The notes below the pieces were generated by a model. That model worked only from the letters and a program-made list of their open reading frames with translations. It searched no databases and was not told where the DNA came from. Below, one piece after another: positions 31,565 to 43,170 of a DNA stretch of 64,000 nt. This DNA comes from Blepharisma japonicum (Eukaryota > Ciliophora > Heterotrichea > Heterotrichida > Blepharismidae). The number at the start of each line of letters is the position of its first letter. Positions within the stretch are counted from its first letter, which is position 1. Location: positions 310,001-374,000 of the forward strand of contig CATKHK010000010.1 of the NCBI GenBank assembly GCA_949751835.1, written 5' to 3'. A program made the translations under genes and the position numbers.

Positions 31565-34500
31565 ATGAATACATTTGACGAAGCTCAGCGCAAGAAGACT
31601 GAAGCTGTCTGCTGTGGCGGGAATAAGCTGATTTTCCTTAGGGTCAACAAATCTAAGCAAACTTTGTCCTATCTCCTCTACTTCCTTTCGATGGGAATTT
31701 TCTATCTCCTAAATTACTGGTTTATCAGTCTACAAATGCTGCAATACAACACTATTGAAGCAAGAAATGCAACACATGTTCTTGTATGCGCCAAGGATGG
31801 CACCAAAGAAATCATCCAGATCCGATCAATTGAAATCCCTCTTTCATCCCTTGGCATCTCCAACTATGAGCATATAGTAAATCTTGAAGTAAAGTATAAA
31901 TAGATATTCAATTTTAGGCATAGTCAATATTATTACTCCAAAGAGATGCGTTGCTTCGTTGCTTTGCAGTTTCCTTATACTCAAACCTATTCTCAACTCC
32001 ATGAAAAATTTGGCAAAGGCTTGACTTCAGACTCTCTATATTGGGGAAGGCTCTCACTATTTGGTCCTTGCATGATAGATGTTCCTGTACCTGGCGTATT
32101 TAAACTCTTAGTAACAGATATAATGCACCCTTTCTTTATTTTTCAGATTTTTAGTATTGGGCTATGGCTTTGGGAAGAGTACTATTATTATTCTTTTGCC
32201 ATTTTTGCATGTTCAATTGCAGCTCTCTGTGCAAGCTTGATAGAGACTAGAAATAGCATCAAAGCTGTAAGAGAATTAGCTATGTATGATTGCTCAATGA
32301 CAGTTTATAGAAATGGGTGCTGGAGCGAGCAGAAAAGTCATAGCATAGTGCCAGGAGATTTGGTGAAAATTCCTTTAAATATCCAGTTACCTTGTGACAT
32401 TGTGCTAACAAAAGGAATATGTTTAGTCGATGAGTGCATGCTTACTGGAGAATCTCAGCCAGAACTTAAAGAAGCTCTTCCAGTCTCAAATCAGCTTATT
32501 TATATAAATGATAAAAGGTATACTTTGAGTTCAGGAACTATTCCTTTAACTCATAGAGGCGATCCAGAAGGAATTGTAATTGCAACTGGGTTTTCAACTG
32601 CAAAAGGAGAGCTTGTGAAGTCTATTTTATTCCCAAAGCCAAATCGCTTTAGATTTTATACTGATTCTTTTAAGTTTATTGGGCTTATGTCTTTATTTGC
32701 ACTATTTGGGTTTTTATGATACTTAGGAAATTACATACAAGATGGAGAAAGCGTTGTAGATACATTGATGAGCTGCTTTGATTTGGTCACAACTATAGTT
32801 CCCCCTGCGTTACCGCTAGCCATGAGTGTGGGAATAGCCTTTGCTGTGGTAAGATTGAAGGAAAAGAAGATTATGTGTATTTCTCCACCATCTGTGAATG
32901 CAGCAGGAAGAGTTTCTATTATTTGCTTCGATAAAACTGGGACTATTACTGAAGATTTAATGACTCTTAATGGAGTTTGGGAGCCATCAAGCCAAGATAT
33001 TCATGAAGACTTAACCAACTGTCCTTATGAGCTTCAAGAAAATATGGCTTCGTGTCATTCCTTGATAATTCTTGATGATCATTTAGTAGGCGATCCACAG
33101 GAACTCGCAATTTTCAACAAGCTGAACTGGAAATTGACTGAAAGCGAAGAATACCGATTTCTAGTTACTAATGGACAGCACGAAGCAAAGGTTAAGCATT
33201 TATATCACTTTACCTCTCTTCTCAAACGAATGGGTGTAATCATTGAGCATAACTCCAACTTAAAGCTGCATATGAAGGGTGCTCCTGAAGTCATAATCCC
33301 ATTGTGCACTAATGTTCCTGATAATTTAAACAAACAAATTTTCCATTATACTAAGCAAGGGTTAAGGGTGTTAGCTTGTGCTACAAAAACTCTCCAAACC
33401 TTTGAAAGCCATCAAGATCTTTGCGATATTGAAAATGGGCTAACTTTTCTAGGGCTGCTAGTATTGCAGAATCATTTGAAGCCTGAATCAAAAGAAACTA
33501 TGCAAACTCTGCTAAAAGCAAAAGTGAAATGCGTTATATCAACTGGAGATGCGCTGCTGACTGGCTTATCAGTTGCGAGGGAATGTGGGCTTGTGCCTCA
33601 ACGAAACAAAGTTCTTATTGGAGATCTCATTAATGGAAAACCTCATTGGGAAGATGATGAAGGGAATATCTGCGAGCTAGCCAATGAAAAAGCAACATCA
33701 TTAGCACTTACAGGCAATTTATTGCAGCACTATATTTCATATGCGGATCCTATAGTATCAATCTTTAAAGATCAAGCTGTCGTTTTTGGAAGAATGTCAC
33801 CACAACAGAAAATTTTGGTCATAGATCAGCTTCAACATTCTGATCTACTCGTCGCCATGGTAGGAGATGGCGCTAATGACTGTGGAGCCTTAAAAGCAGC
33901 AGACGTAGGACTAAGTTTGAGCGAAGCTGAAGCATCAATTGCTGCACCTTTTACTGGGAAGAATCTAAACAGTATTGTCGAAGTGCTTAAAGAAGGAAGG
34001 GCTTCATTGGTAACTTCTTTTCAAGCCTTTAAGTTTATAGCTTTCTATAGCATGATTGAATTTGTACTAGAAAATATTCTTTTTATCCACCAAAACAATA
34101 TGCTTGACAGGCAGTTCATGTACATCGATTTAGTTTTAATACTAATTTTAGCGATCACTATGTCATATACTCATGCATATGATAAATTAACAACTGAGCT
34201 GCCCCCAGGGGCCTTATTTTCCCTTGAAATTACAGTTCCAATTTTTATGCAAGCTTGCATTTTGATGGGAATTCAGTGAGCTGCTTATTACAGTTTGCAG
34301 TATCAGAGCTGGTACAGTGTGCCTAAAGATAAATCTGTAGTATGGGCAAGCGAGGTCCCTGACAATACAGTCCTTTTCCTTACTGGAGCTGCTGAAGTAT
34401 TGTTTATATGCATCGCTCTTAGCAATGGTCCTCCTTTTCGCATGCCTTTCAGAAGTAACTATTGGTTTACTGGCTTTGTTATTTTCTTTTCCTTTATGCA

Positions 34501-34696
34501 GATTTATATGACATTAGTAGCTGACGAAATAACAAGAGAAATTTTCCAAATGGTCTACCTCGAGTTTGATTATAAGCTTCAGCTAGAAGCTATACTTTTA
34601 GGAGGATTTGCTATCATTTTTATTTTTGAAAGATATATCGTGCCGATCTTGAGCAGAAAACTGAGAAATCTCAATTGCAAGAGAAAGGCAATTTAA
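31565..34696 (+). CDS. P5B-type ATPase (ATP13A-like)
   Basis: CDS join(31565..31888,31904..34696), 1038 residues. P-type ATPase of the P5B group, whose animal member ATP13A2 exports polyamines from late endosomes/lysosomes. Hallmarks: TGES at about 289-292, PPALP in the fourth membrane helix at about 408 (P5B signature), phosphorylation motif DKTGT with D451, and GDGANDCGALKAADVGLSLSEAEAS. A 15-nt intron (GTAAAGTATAAATAG, 31889-31903) joins the N-terminal membrane segment to FNFRHSQYYYS. TGA=Trp occurs at 32717 and 34277, both in membrane regions. The N-terminal cytosolic part is short. It converges on the ADCK gene with 59 nt between stops. Confidence 0.95.
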
Positions 34697-34755
34697 TTAT
34701 TTTTGTGAATTTTAAGAAATTTATATGGTTAGATTAACATTAATAGTGTGTGATA

Positions 34756-36246
34756 TTAATGAGCAATAAAAAAATATTCAAAAATGTGCCTCCAAATCCA
34801 GAATTTAATCATTTCCCAGTAGTAGCTGATTTTGTACTTGTGGAGACCTTTAAGTGAATATTCAGTATAGAGAAGCAGCCTTTTTCTTGTGGTGCCGCCT
34901 AGTTTTAAGTTATGAAGAGCTACTAGATTGCTCGTTCTGATTATAAACAATAAATCAGGAGGAAGAATCTGCATAAGCCTCGTTATCTTTTCAAACGTAA
35001 TGTCATTAGATTTATGCAGCTTTTGCTTGTCTTCCTGACTAATGATTTCTCCTATTTGCTTTCTGCTATCTATAGTCCTATAAGTTAAAATTAGTGGTAA
35101 ATATTTGTAGTATTCTCCGATGCCTATTTTGTCACAAATTCTTTTGACTTCGGTATAGTCAAAGTAAAGCATGGCTTTTCAGATCTTGCAAAAATCAACT
35201 CTAAAATTCTTGTCCATTGATCTATAAAAGCCATGATCTAGGAGGATCAGCTGAGGATCCCCATCTTGAGCTGCTCTGATAAGAAGATTCCCAGGATGAG
35301 GATCACAGTGCACATGGCCTTCAATGAAAATCATCCTGGCGAAGGCATTCATAATGATATCAGATACTTTACTTAAATCGAACCCAGCATCAGTCATCGC
35401 ATTTGTATCATTGATTTTTATGCCTGAGACAAACTCCATTGTAAGTATCCTTTTCCCGCTCAGTTCTCCATAAATCTTAGGCACATATACCCTTTTATCA
35501 TTTTCGAATATCTTTTTGGTCTTTTCAGCATTTTCTCTTTCGTAATTAAAATCGATCTCCTTAGTACACATATCATGAAAGGTTTTCCACAACTTTAATA
35601 AATCCATTCCTTCATACTCATAATATTTCAATAGTCAATTACACACTGCAATTATATTTCTTAGCACTCTAAAATCAGACTTTGTCTGTGACTGAAGAAA
35701 AGGATACTGCAATTTCACGGCTACTTTTTCTCCAGTCTTTAAGTGGGCTACATGCACTTGCGCTAATGATGCAGCAGCTATTGCATTTTCCTCAAAACTT
35801 AAAAACCCATCTTGATACTTGGGAAGATCTGTTTCCATTACTATTTTGATTTCATCATAACTGAGAGGCGGTGCGCTATCTTGTAGCACATGCAAGACTT
35901 CTGTAAATTCTCTAGGCATGATTCTTTCTAAACTTCCAAGGTATTGGCCTGCTTTAAAGTAAATCCCACGGCTCCTTACACTTAGAGAGAGTATTCTGTT
36001 AGCTACACGATAGTGAATTTTAGATCGCGCTTCATGATATTCTGGACTTGCATATTCAAGACCTCTTAGATTATATGTGTAATCTAATACTGATAAGGTT
36101 AGTATTTTACTTGCTCGGCAAGCATTGATTGAGCTTTTAAAAAGACCTTTTAGGTCTTCTTTGTGCTGTTTGTTAGCCATTCCATAATAAGCTGCAAGTA
36201 TTGATGTACCGACAAGAGTTGATTTCCCTAAAAATCGCAATGCCAT
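34756..36246 (-). CDS. ABC1/COQ8/ADCK-family atypical kinase
   Basis: A 496-residue UbiB-family protein, ATG at 36246, TAA at 34756-34758, no intron. It carries the family KxGQ motif (KAGQ, 98-101), the Ala-rich loop AAASLAQVH (about 157-165), the ATP-site Lys in VAVK (178), HCDPHPGN (about 313-320) and LDHGFY with the metal-binding Asp at about 337. DHG in place of DFG and the general layout fit the ADCK1-like branch. These proteins are usually mitochondrial and support coenzyme Q or lipid homeostasis. Residues 8-23 are hydrophobic and could be part of a targeting or membrane segment. Trp204 and a Trp near residue 356 are TGA. Confidence 0.93.
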
Positions 36247-36425
36247 TTACCTGTGAATTTATAAATAAAATAAGGCGAGGAAAAATGAACGAAACACGCA
36301 AAGATTTATTTAATTTTTTTAGCCATAATAATGACATATAATTATTAAATTTAATTGCTTAAATTATTACCTAGATCACTGTGTGTATATACACTGTGCA
36401 TATCATTGTCTATACAAATTAAAGT

Positions 36426-37706
36426 TTATCTCTGCCCATATCCCATTCCTCTGCTTGGAGACTCTACTGCAGGCTTCGACGTTTTCACAATAGAGCTTTC
36501 AAAAATCGACCAAAACCTCAAAGTTTCATCTGCCCCGGCTGAAACAACCATCGAGCCTTCTGGGTTTTGTGCGAGGCAAAGGATTCTTGCAGAGTGTCCC
36601 ATAAAATCATTAATTTTCTTCATGTCTGGGTATCTTCATAGCGTTAATTGGTTTCTTGAGTATCCATGAGCGCTCAGCAGTTCTTTATCATGCTGATTCC
36701 ACTCTAACCCACAAACTTGGCTTTCTGAATCAATTGATTTGATGCAGCTTCCCGTTACAGAGTTTCACAACTTAATTTGTTTATCAGCAGTCCCCCCGCC
36801 AGTTGCTAATAAATTTGCCTTCCATGGGCACCATGCTAAAGCTTTTACAGCTGCTGTGTGCTCATTAGCTGTGAATTGAGGAGTAGTCGAACTTAATTCT
36901 CACAGGCAAAGCTTATTATCATTTCCGCCAGAAGCCAATTGTGTACCTTCAGGGTTTCATTTCAGACCACACACTTCTTGTGTATGTGCTTGATTTTTCA
37001 CAAAGTAATTTTGGATCCTTAAATCGTGCTGGATTATAGACGCATCCCTACTCCCTGAGCTTAAAACATAACCGTTTCACGCTAAAGAAGAAACGCGATC
37101 TGCATGTGCTGAGATACTTCTGATTTCTGACGATTTATCAATATCAAACAGCTTAATTGTATGTCCTGAGTCACCGACAGCCAGGCAAGAGCCACCTTTC
37201 ATCCATGAGACTGACGTGATTATGTCTGCTGGATATTCCAGCAATTGGCTGACACTTCCGTTAGCAGCATTTCAGAGGTATAGTCTGTTTCGCAAGGCTA
37301 CAGCTAATAGATTGGAATCTGATCAGGCCAAAACATTCAAGTAGTAGTCGTCTAGGATATCTGGGGCATCTAAAATTCGGGATGCTTGGGTTGGCAAAGC
37401 TCGATAGGAAGCAGAAGGGATGCACGTTGTAGAAGTGCTTCGAAATAGTGGAGCATCATTAGAAGTAAGTGTGGAATCTGAATAGCACAAGTGGCTGTAG
37501 AGACTTGAAGACTCGTTGTCGGTGTTTGCAGATGTGCTGATGTTAAATCCTGGAACATAGTCGATCTTGCGAGAATTGAGATATCGATCAGTCTAAATAG
37601 GAGTTACTTTGTTACTGTTGTGTGTGGATGAACTACGGCTGCTACGGGCTACAGATTGGCTTGGAGTGCTGTAGCTTGGAGTGTGTTCGTATTTTCTCTT
37701 ATGCAT
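36426..37706 (-). CDS. Cdc20/Cdh1 (Fizzy)-like WD40 APC/C activator
   Basis: CDS join(36426..37592,37608..37706) on the minus strand, 421 residues. One 15-nt intron (GTAACTCCTATTTAG) follows codon 33. The start of the propeller, [19 protein letters not shown], is diagnostic of Cdc20/Fizzy proteins, which recruit substrates to the anaphase-promoting complex. Seven WD-type blades follow, ending with [15 protein letters not shown] and GADETLRFW. Seven Trp codons within the propeller are TGA. The region just after the intron, [11 protein letters not shown], sits where the C-box DRYIPxR should be, but Ile-Pro is replaced. The C-terminus ends GYGQR rather than the usual Ile-Arg tail. Either these docking motifs have drifted or this is a meiosis/development-specific paralogue. 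Confidence 0.9.
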
Positions 37707-38731
37707 GTTATCGTTAACTTTTTTTAAATATGGGGGAAATAAGCATTTAGAACAAATAATTAATTAGCAGCAATTCCTAGATATTTGCAATTTAATCTTA
37801 TTTATTATTGATATTTGCTAATTAGAAAACACTTCAATATTTTTTGTCACTATTTTTATACTCATGATTCCAAAAAAATGACTTATATTTCTCAACTGAA
37901 TTTAAAGAATTAGGACTGCTCTACTTATTCTCTTCTTAGTATAAAGGAGATTTATTTTGAATTGTGCTGGATTGATAAAATTAATATATTTTTTGGAAAT
38001 GAATACTTAAAAATATATTTTGCTTTGGCAAGTAAATATTTAACACGGAAACAGATTCTTATTCAATGGGAAAAAGTAAAAATTGCAATGCATTAAAATC
38101 AAATAAAAATGAAAGCGTAATTAGTTTAATAATTCATAACTATACTTTTTCAGAATAATCATATCAGAGAAAAACATTGCAATATTTCAAGGGGTTTTAA
38201 CAAATACTCTAATACTATAAAAAGATTGCTATTATAAAGCTACTTCAATAGATGCAACACAATCAGAAAAAGCTGAAAAGCAGCTGTTTCTCCCCAAGGA
38301 AAGCCCAGTTTACATTTCTGATGAAGTATTCCAATATGAAAACCAAACTAAAAAGCAGCAAAGCAGAAGTATGGAAGAAAAATGATATTCAGATACTAAA
38401 TTTCTTTTCAAAGAGGATTCTTTGGGCATGTGAAGCGCATGTCGTGTAGGACATTACTGTTTTACAGTCATGATGATATATCTTAGTATATTAAAACTCC
38501 TAGAAGATGATAATCAAATCGAGGATCTTAAACAGATTCTAACCAATAGATCTTTACAAATCAAATGGCTATCTTGCTAAAAAAAATTGCATTTTAAAGT
38601 CCTAATCCGTGTATTAAATTTTAGTTTTTCATAATACTTTTCTTTATAAAACAACTAATTGCTTTTAACATTTTATTATTTTAAAATACGATCAATTTGG
38701 GATTATTATAAAATGGACTACAAATTGAAAT
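37707..38731. other. Intergenic region with one possible small gene
   Basis: About 1 kb between the divergent Cdc20-like and B-box/TPR genes. AT-rich, except for an open stretch at 38221-38580 listed separately. No RNA gene recognised. Confidence 0.5.
38221..38580 (+). CDS. Possible small gene, start unclear
   Basis: A 119-codon open frame between TAA stops when TGA is read as Trp (two TGA). Translation is hydrophilic and protein-like (EKAEKQLFLPKESPVYIS then LKLLEDDNQIEDLKQIL). The first in-frame ATG is at 38371, giving only 69 residues, so the true start may lie in an upstream exon or the gene may be decayed. A competing frame with an ATG at 38252 is less protein-like. No family recognised. 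Confidence 0.35.
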
Positions 38732-41302
38732 ATGAGCATATGCCAAAAATGTTTATTTGAAGCGACCTGCAAATGTAGATGCAAGGATATAAATTTTTGT
38801 ATAAAGCATTATAATGAGCATATAGAGAGTGAAGCAGGAAATCATATAAAAGAAGATTTTGTTGATGTTATTAATATTGAATCAAAATTCTTAATGCTCA
38901 ATAAGCTGGATAGTCTAAAAGCAGAAATTCAAACCCTTCTTGCCCAAGAAAAAACTTATATTGCTGATAAAATTAGTTCATGAACTATAAGTGAAATGCA
39001 AATACTTATAAAAAGTGCTTTAGAAGCAATCCAATTGATAAGTAAAATTTATTTATACATTCTAAGATCTGAAAAAATTCAGAAACAACCATGCCCAAGC
39101 GTAACTGATTTCTACTTAATTCAAAGTCCTGAAGTTACATCAAAATATCTTGAAGTTTTAAAAATCGAGCTAGAAAATCACACCTTAGTAGATGAAATTA
39201 ATTCAATTAGAAGAAAATTAGTGAATTTTAATTTTTTTGGTTTTAGCGAGCATTTTATATTTGGCATTACCAACACCGATATCAAAAATGAAAAGTTTCT
39301 ATCTGATGCTTTTTATCGAATGGGATATGAATTTCTCTGCAATAAAGAATATGAAAAGGCAGAAATGATTTTTTCAAGAATTAAAGATATTTATGATTTA
39401 GAAAAAACTGATGATATGATTAATATTATTAGGCAGGAACTATATTGAGGAATTTTCCCATTTCTTAAGGCTAAAGACAAAACACACTTTGTAAAAGCAG
39501 TGAGGAAAGCCAAAGCATATCTGACAGGAAAAAATAAGGTAGCATTATATTTTGAACTTGCTCAACTATATAAAGCGATTTCGCTAGAAAGAAAAGCAAT
39601 AAGCTGCTATAAAAAGGCTATTAAAATGATAGACAAATCAAATCCGCAGAAATTTTGACTGTTTTTATCAGCTGGATCTCTCTTAAAAGATGTAGGGAAA
39701 TGAGAAGTAGCAATGAAATTTTATAAAATGGGATTAAAATTTGGGAAAGAAATCAGACATGAATATATTTTTAAAGCTTATAATATCATTGCACTGTTAT
39801 ATTTAATGAACAGAAGCTTTAAAAAAGCAGAAAAATATTTTCGTATAGCTAAAAAAAAGCTTGAAACATCTAATAGTCATCTTGAAGATTATGCACTTAT
39901 TGCTTTTAATTATAGTTGCCTTTGTTTAGCTAAAAATCAGATATCAGAAGCTCTGATTTTACTCAATGAAGTAAAAACAATTTATAAAAATAAAATTTTT
40001 GATGAGGAGAAACTTGCTATGACCTATATGAATATAGGAAATACCCATAGAAGAGCTAAAAATAGCAAAAAAGCACATAAAGCATATAGAAAAGCAAGGA
40101 GTATCTATGAAAACTACTTACCACAAAAACATCCAGCTATTGCAGATGTCTATATGAATATTGCTAACACAGAATTGGATATAGGAGATATTCGAAGAGG
40201 AATTGCTCTATTAAAGCAATCTGCTGACATTTTCAAAATATATAATCATCTGTGAAAACTGGGAGATGCTTATTTTAGTTTAGCAATTGCATATTATGAT
40301 AAACAAGAATTTCCTGAATCAGAAAAATATCTAGCGAATGCTTGTCCGATTATTGAGAAGCTTGGACAAACTGAAAAATTATTTCAATTTTATAAATTTA
40401 GAGTGAAATTTTACACAGTAATAAAAAATTATTCTAAAGCTGAAGAAAATATTTCTTATGCTTCGAAATTTTTACCAGAAGAAAAGAAGGATGAAGCTGA
40501 CTTTAATTTTGAGGCCGCCTGCCTGTATGCTGAATTAGGAAATAAGAATGAAGCTGAAAATCGATTTATGAAATGCAAAGAATTGAGAGAAGATATTTTA
40601 AAAGATGAAGAAGATTTAGCTCTTTTATATCAAAGAATGTCAATTTTCTATAGAGATCTTGGGCATATGAATTTAGCTGAAAATTATGCAGTTAAGTCTA
40701 TAAATATAGCAAAAAGAATATATCCTCCCTATCATATAGACTTGGCAAAGACATATATGGAATATGGCACATTGTGCTCGATATTAAATAAGGATGAGGA
40801 AGCAGAAAAATATTTTATGAAAGCCTTAACAATTTTTCAAGGGAAAGACCCTTATCATCTTCCAGACCTTGCAACACTTTTTATGAACATAGGAAATTTT
40901 AAAAACAAAAATAAAAAAGTGGATGAAGCAAATTCTTACTATCAAAAATGCCAGGAAACTCTGAAAAGATGTGGGATGAATCTAACAGTTAATATGGGTA
41001 ACGTAACTTTCAATTTAGGGGCTTTATATTTTAATCTTAAGGATTGAAGCTCTGCCGAATCTCACTATTTAAATGCCATGAATGTATATGAAAGATTATT
41101 AGATCCTTGCAGCAAACAATTATTACTAGTATACTGAAATATTGGAAACACTTATTTTAATATGAGGATAAGAGATAAAGCAATATGTTTCTACCTAAAA
41201 TGTAAGAATATTATTGAAAATTCAGAGCCAAATGAGTATTCAGAAAAAATTTATAATGGATTGCATATCAAACTAAATCAGCTTCAATATGGAAGTAATT
41301 AA
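38732..41302 (+). CDS. B-box-like zinc finger / TPR protein
   Basis: An 856-residue protein, ATG at 38732, TAA at 41300-41302, no intron, about ten TGA=Trp codons. The N-terminus (residues 4-35) has a Cys/His array, CQKCLFEATCKCRCKD then FCIKH and H, like a B-box zinc finger. From about residue 210 to the end there are many 40-42-residue TPR units of kinesin-light-chain type (ALIAFNYSCLCLAKNQISEA, LAMTYMNIGNTHRRAKNSKKA, DLATLFMNIGNF). Such B-box plus TPR proteins are abundant in ciliates and likely act as scaffolds. No catalytic domain is present. Neighbours give no further hint. Confidence 0.87.
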
Positions 41303-41448
41303 TATATTTATAAAATTTATTTATTTTAACTCTAAAAAGCTTATTATTTTGTTATATTTTAAACCTAATTAATTTTTTCAATGTATTTATTGATATCAAA
41401 GTTAGTGGTAATTACTACTATCACAAAGTCAACTGTTAGATGTTTTTG

Positions 41449-41469
41449 ATTATTATTATTATTATTATT
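41449..41469. repeat. (ATT)7 microsatellite
   Basis: Seven uninterrupted ATT units in the 260-nt spacer between the B-box/TPR gene and the HAD-ITPK gene. Confidence 0.9.
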
Positions 41470-41562
41470 AATTTATTTTTAAGAATATATCTAAAAGGAT
41501 ATTCAAAAAATCTAAATTAAATTAATGCGTGACATAGAAAATTGGTTTCTTTTCCAATAATA

Positions 41563-43155
41563 ATGGAGAAGGGTATTCTTATTTTTGATTTAGTGAATAC
41601 CTTGGTAAAAGCTCCCCCACGTGAAGCAAGAAAAAAATCAACCCAATTATTAACTCCAATAGATGTAAAATCTGATTCTGAATTTCTGCAAGAAAGCCAA
41701 AAAGAATCAACTTCAATCGATATATCAGGCTACAGACTTTGAAAAGATACAATGAAAGTACTAAAAGGGTTAAAAAGCAAAGGCTATTTCATGATTCTTG
41801 CTATAAATTCTTCTAACATTCTGAAAGCAAACAAAATAATAGATGAGCTAGGAGATGAAACTCAAAAATTAAGAGATATTTTTCACAGAGTTTTTACATC
41901 TGTGGAGCTTGGCATAAAGAAACCTGATCCTAATTTTATCCACACTATTATATCTATATTAGGTGAAAACGCATCTTCTCTGCTTGATAAAACTTATATA
42001 ATTGGTGATATGATTGATAAAGATATTGCTTGTGGGATTAATTCTGGAGTCAAGTCAATTTGGTTAGACATTTCAGCTTCAGACCAAGTAATTCTTATTT
42101 AGGAAAGAAATACGGCAGCAATTAACTCTGGCAGAGTCAGATACCCAAGAACAATATCTTCGTTGAGCCTACTGGAAAGTGCTATTGAATTTTATGAGCC
42201 TTTTGGAGTAAAGACTGGATATATTATTCCAACAGTGAAAAAACGAGAAATAATTGGGATGAAAGGGTGCTTTGCAAGTAATAGCAAGATTTGATATAAT
42301 TTTATTGACCCTTATGTGGATTTTTCACAAATTGGGTATTACGATGTCATCATTCACAAGGCAGTTGACCTCTTGTCAATGAAGGTAAAATCTAGCTAGA
42401 AAATCCATGCTTTAGGCAACCTAATGCTCTTTGTTAACCAACATCCAGGCATCAAAATCATAGATAGCTTAGAATGCATCAATTATTTGCTGTATAGAGG
42501 AGATATGTATAAAAAGCTACAAGAAACAATCGGCTCTGGCATTTTAATAAATGAAACAAGACTAAGGCTTCCTTGGCAAATAGATATTTTACAGCCAAGT
42601 CCCAATTCAATTCCTTTTGTGAGAAATGAAATGGAAATTCATAGCATAAACTTCCCACTTTTAGTGAAAACGGACCAATCCTCGGTCTCAGAGATGTCAC
42701 ATTTCATGTGCGTGGCTTTTGATTTTGAAGGCCTAATTACCGCATTCACAAATTTCCAAGAAAAACTAATTCTTCAGGAGTATATTAATCATGACAAAAC
42801 AGTTTATAAAGTATATGTGCTAGGAGAAGATATTCGATACTTTTCTAGGCCTTCTTGCAGTAATTTAGTTTCAGGAAGTGGATCAGTTTCTTTTAGAAGC
42901 GATCAACCATGGCCTGAAAGTCTTAAATCAGAAGATGAACAAATAATTAGAGATTTAAGTATAGAAATCGTCAGATTGGGAGCTCAAATAATTACAAATT
43001 CCCTTAAGATCACTATTTTCGGCTATGATATCCTGATCCAATCCAATACAAATGACTATATAATAGTTGATCTAAATGTATTTCCAGGCTTCAAAGAATA
43101 CTCTGACCTCTCAGAGGTGATGGATCGGCATATAATTAATACTCTCAGAAACTAA
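41563..43155 (+). CDS. HAD-like domain fused to ITPK1-type inositol phosphate kinase
   Basis: CDS join(41563..42087,42103..42384,42400..43155), 520 residues. Introns GTAATTCTTATTTAG and GTAAAATCTAGCTAG are both 15 nt. Residues 1-180 form a HAD-like fold: FDLVNTL (motif I), LAINSSN (motif II), KKPDPNF (motif III) and IIGDMIDKD (motif IV). The second Asp of the usual DxD is Val11. Residues about 225-520 match inositol 1,3,4-trisphosphate 5/6-kinase, an ATP-grasp enzyme making inositol tetrakisphosphates: YYDVIIHKAVD, KTDQSSVSEMSHFM, LQEYINHDKTVYKVYVLGE and DLNVFPGF. The introns lie on either side of the YDVIIHK block, well inside the linker and kinase. As I recall, some plant ITPK4-type proteins also carry an N-terminal HAD-like region. 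Confidence 0.88.
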
Positions 43156-43170
43156 TTTTAATTATTTTAA

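Noticed and set aside
38252-38449. 65-residue frame with an ATG
   Set aside because: A second frame of the same stretch, open when TGA is Trp, is longer and more protein-like; listed instead at low confidence.
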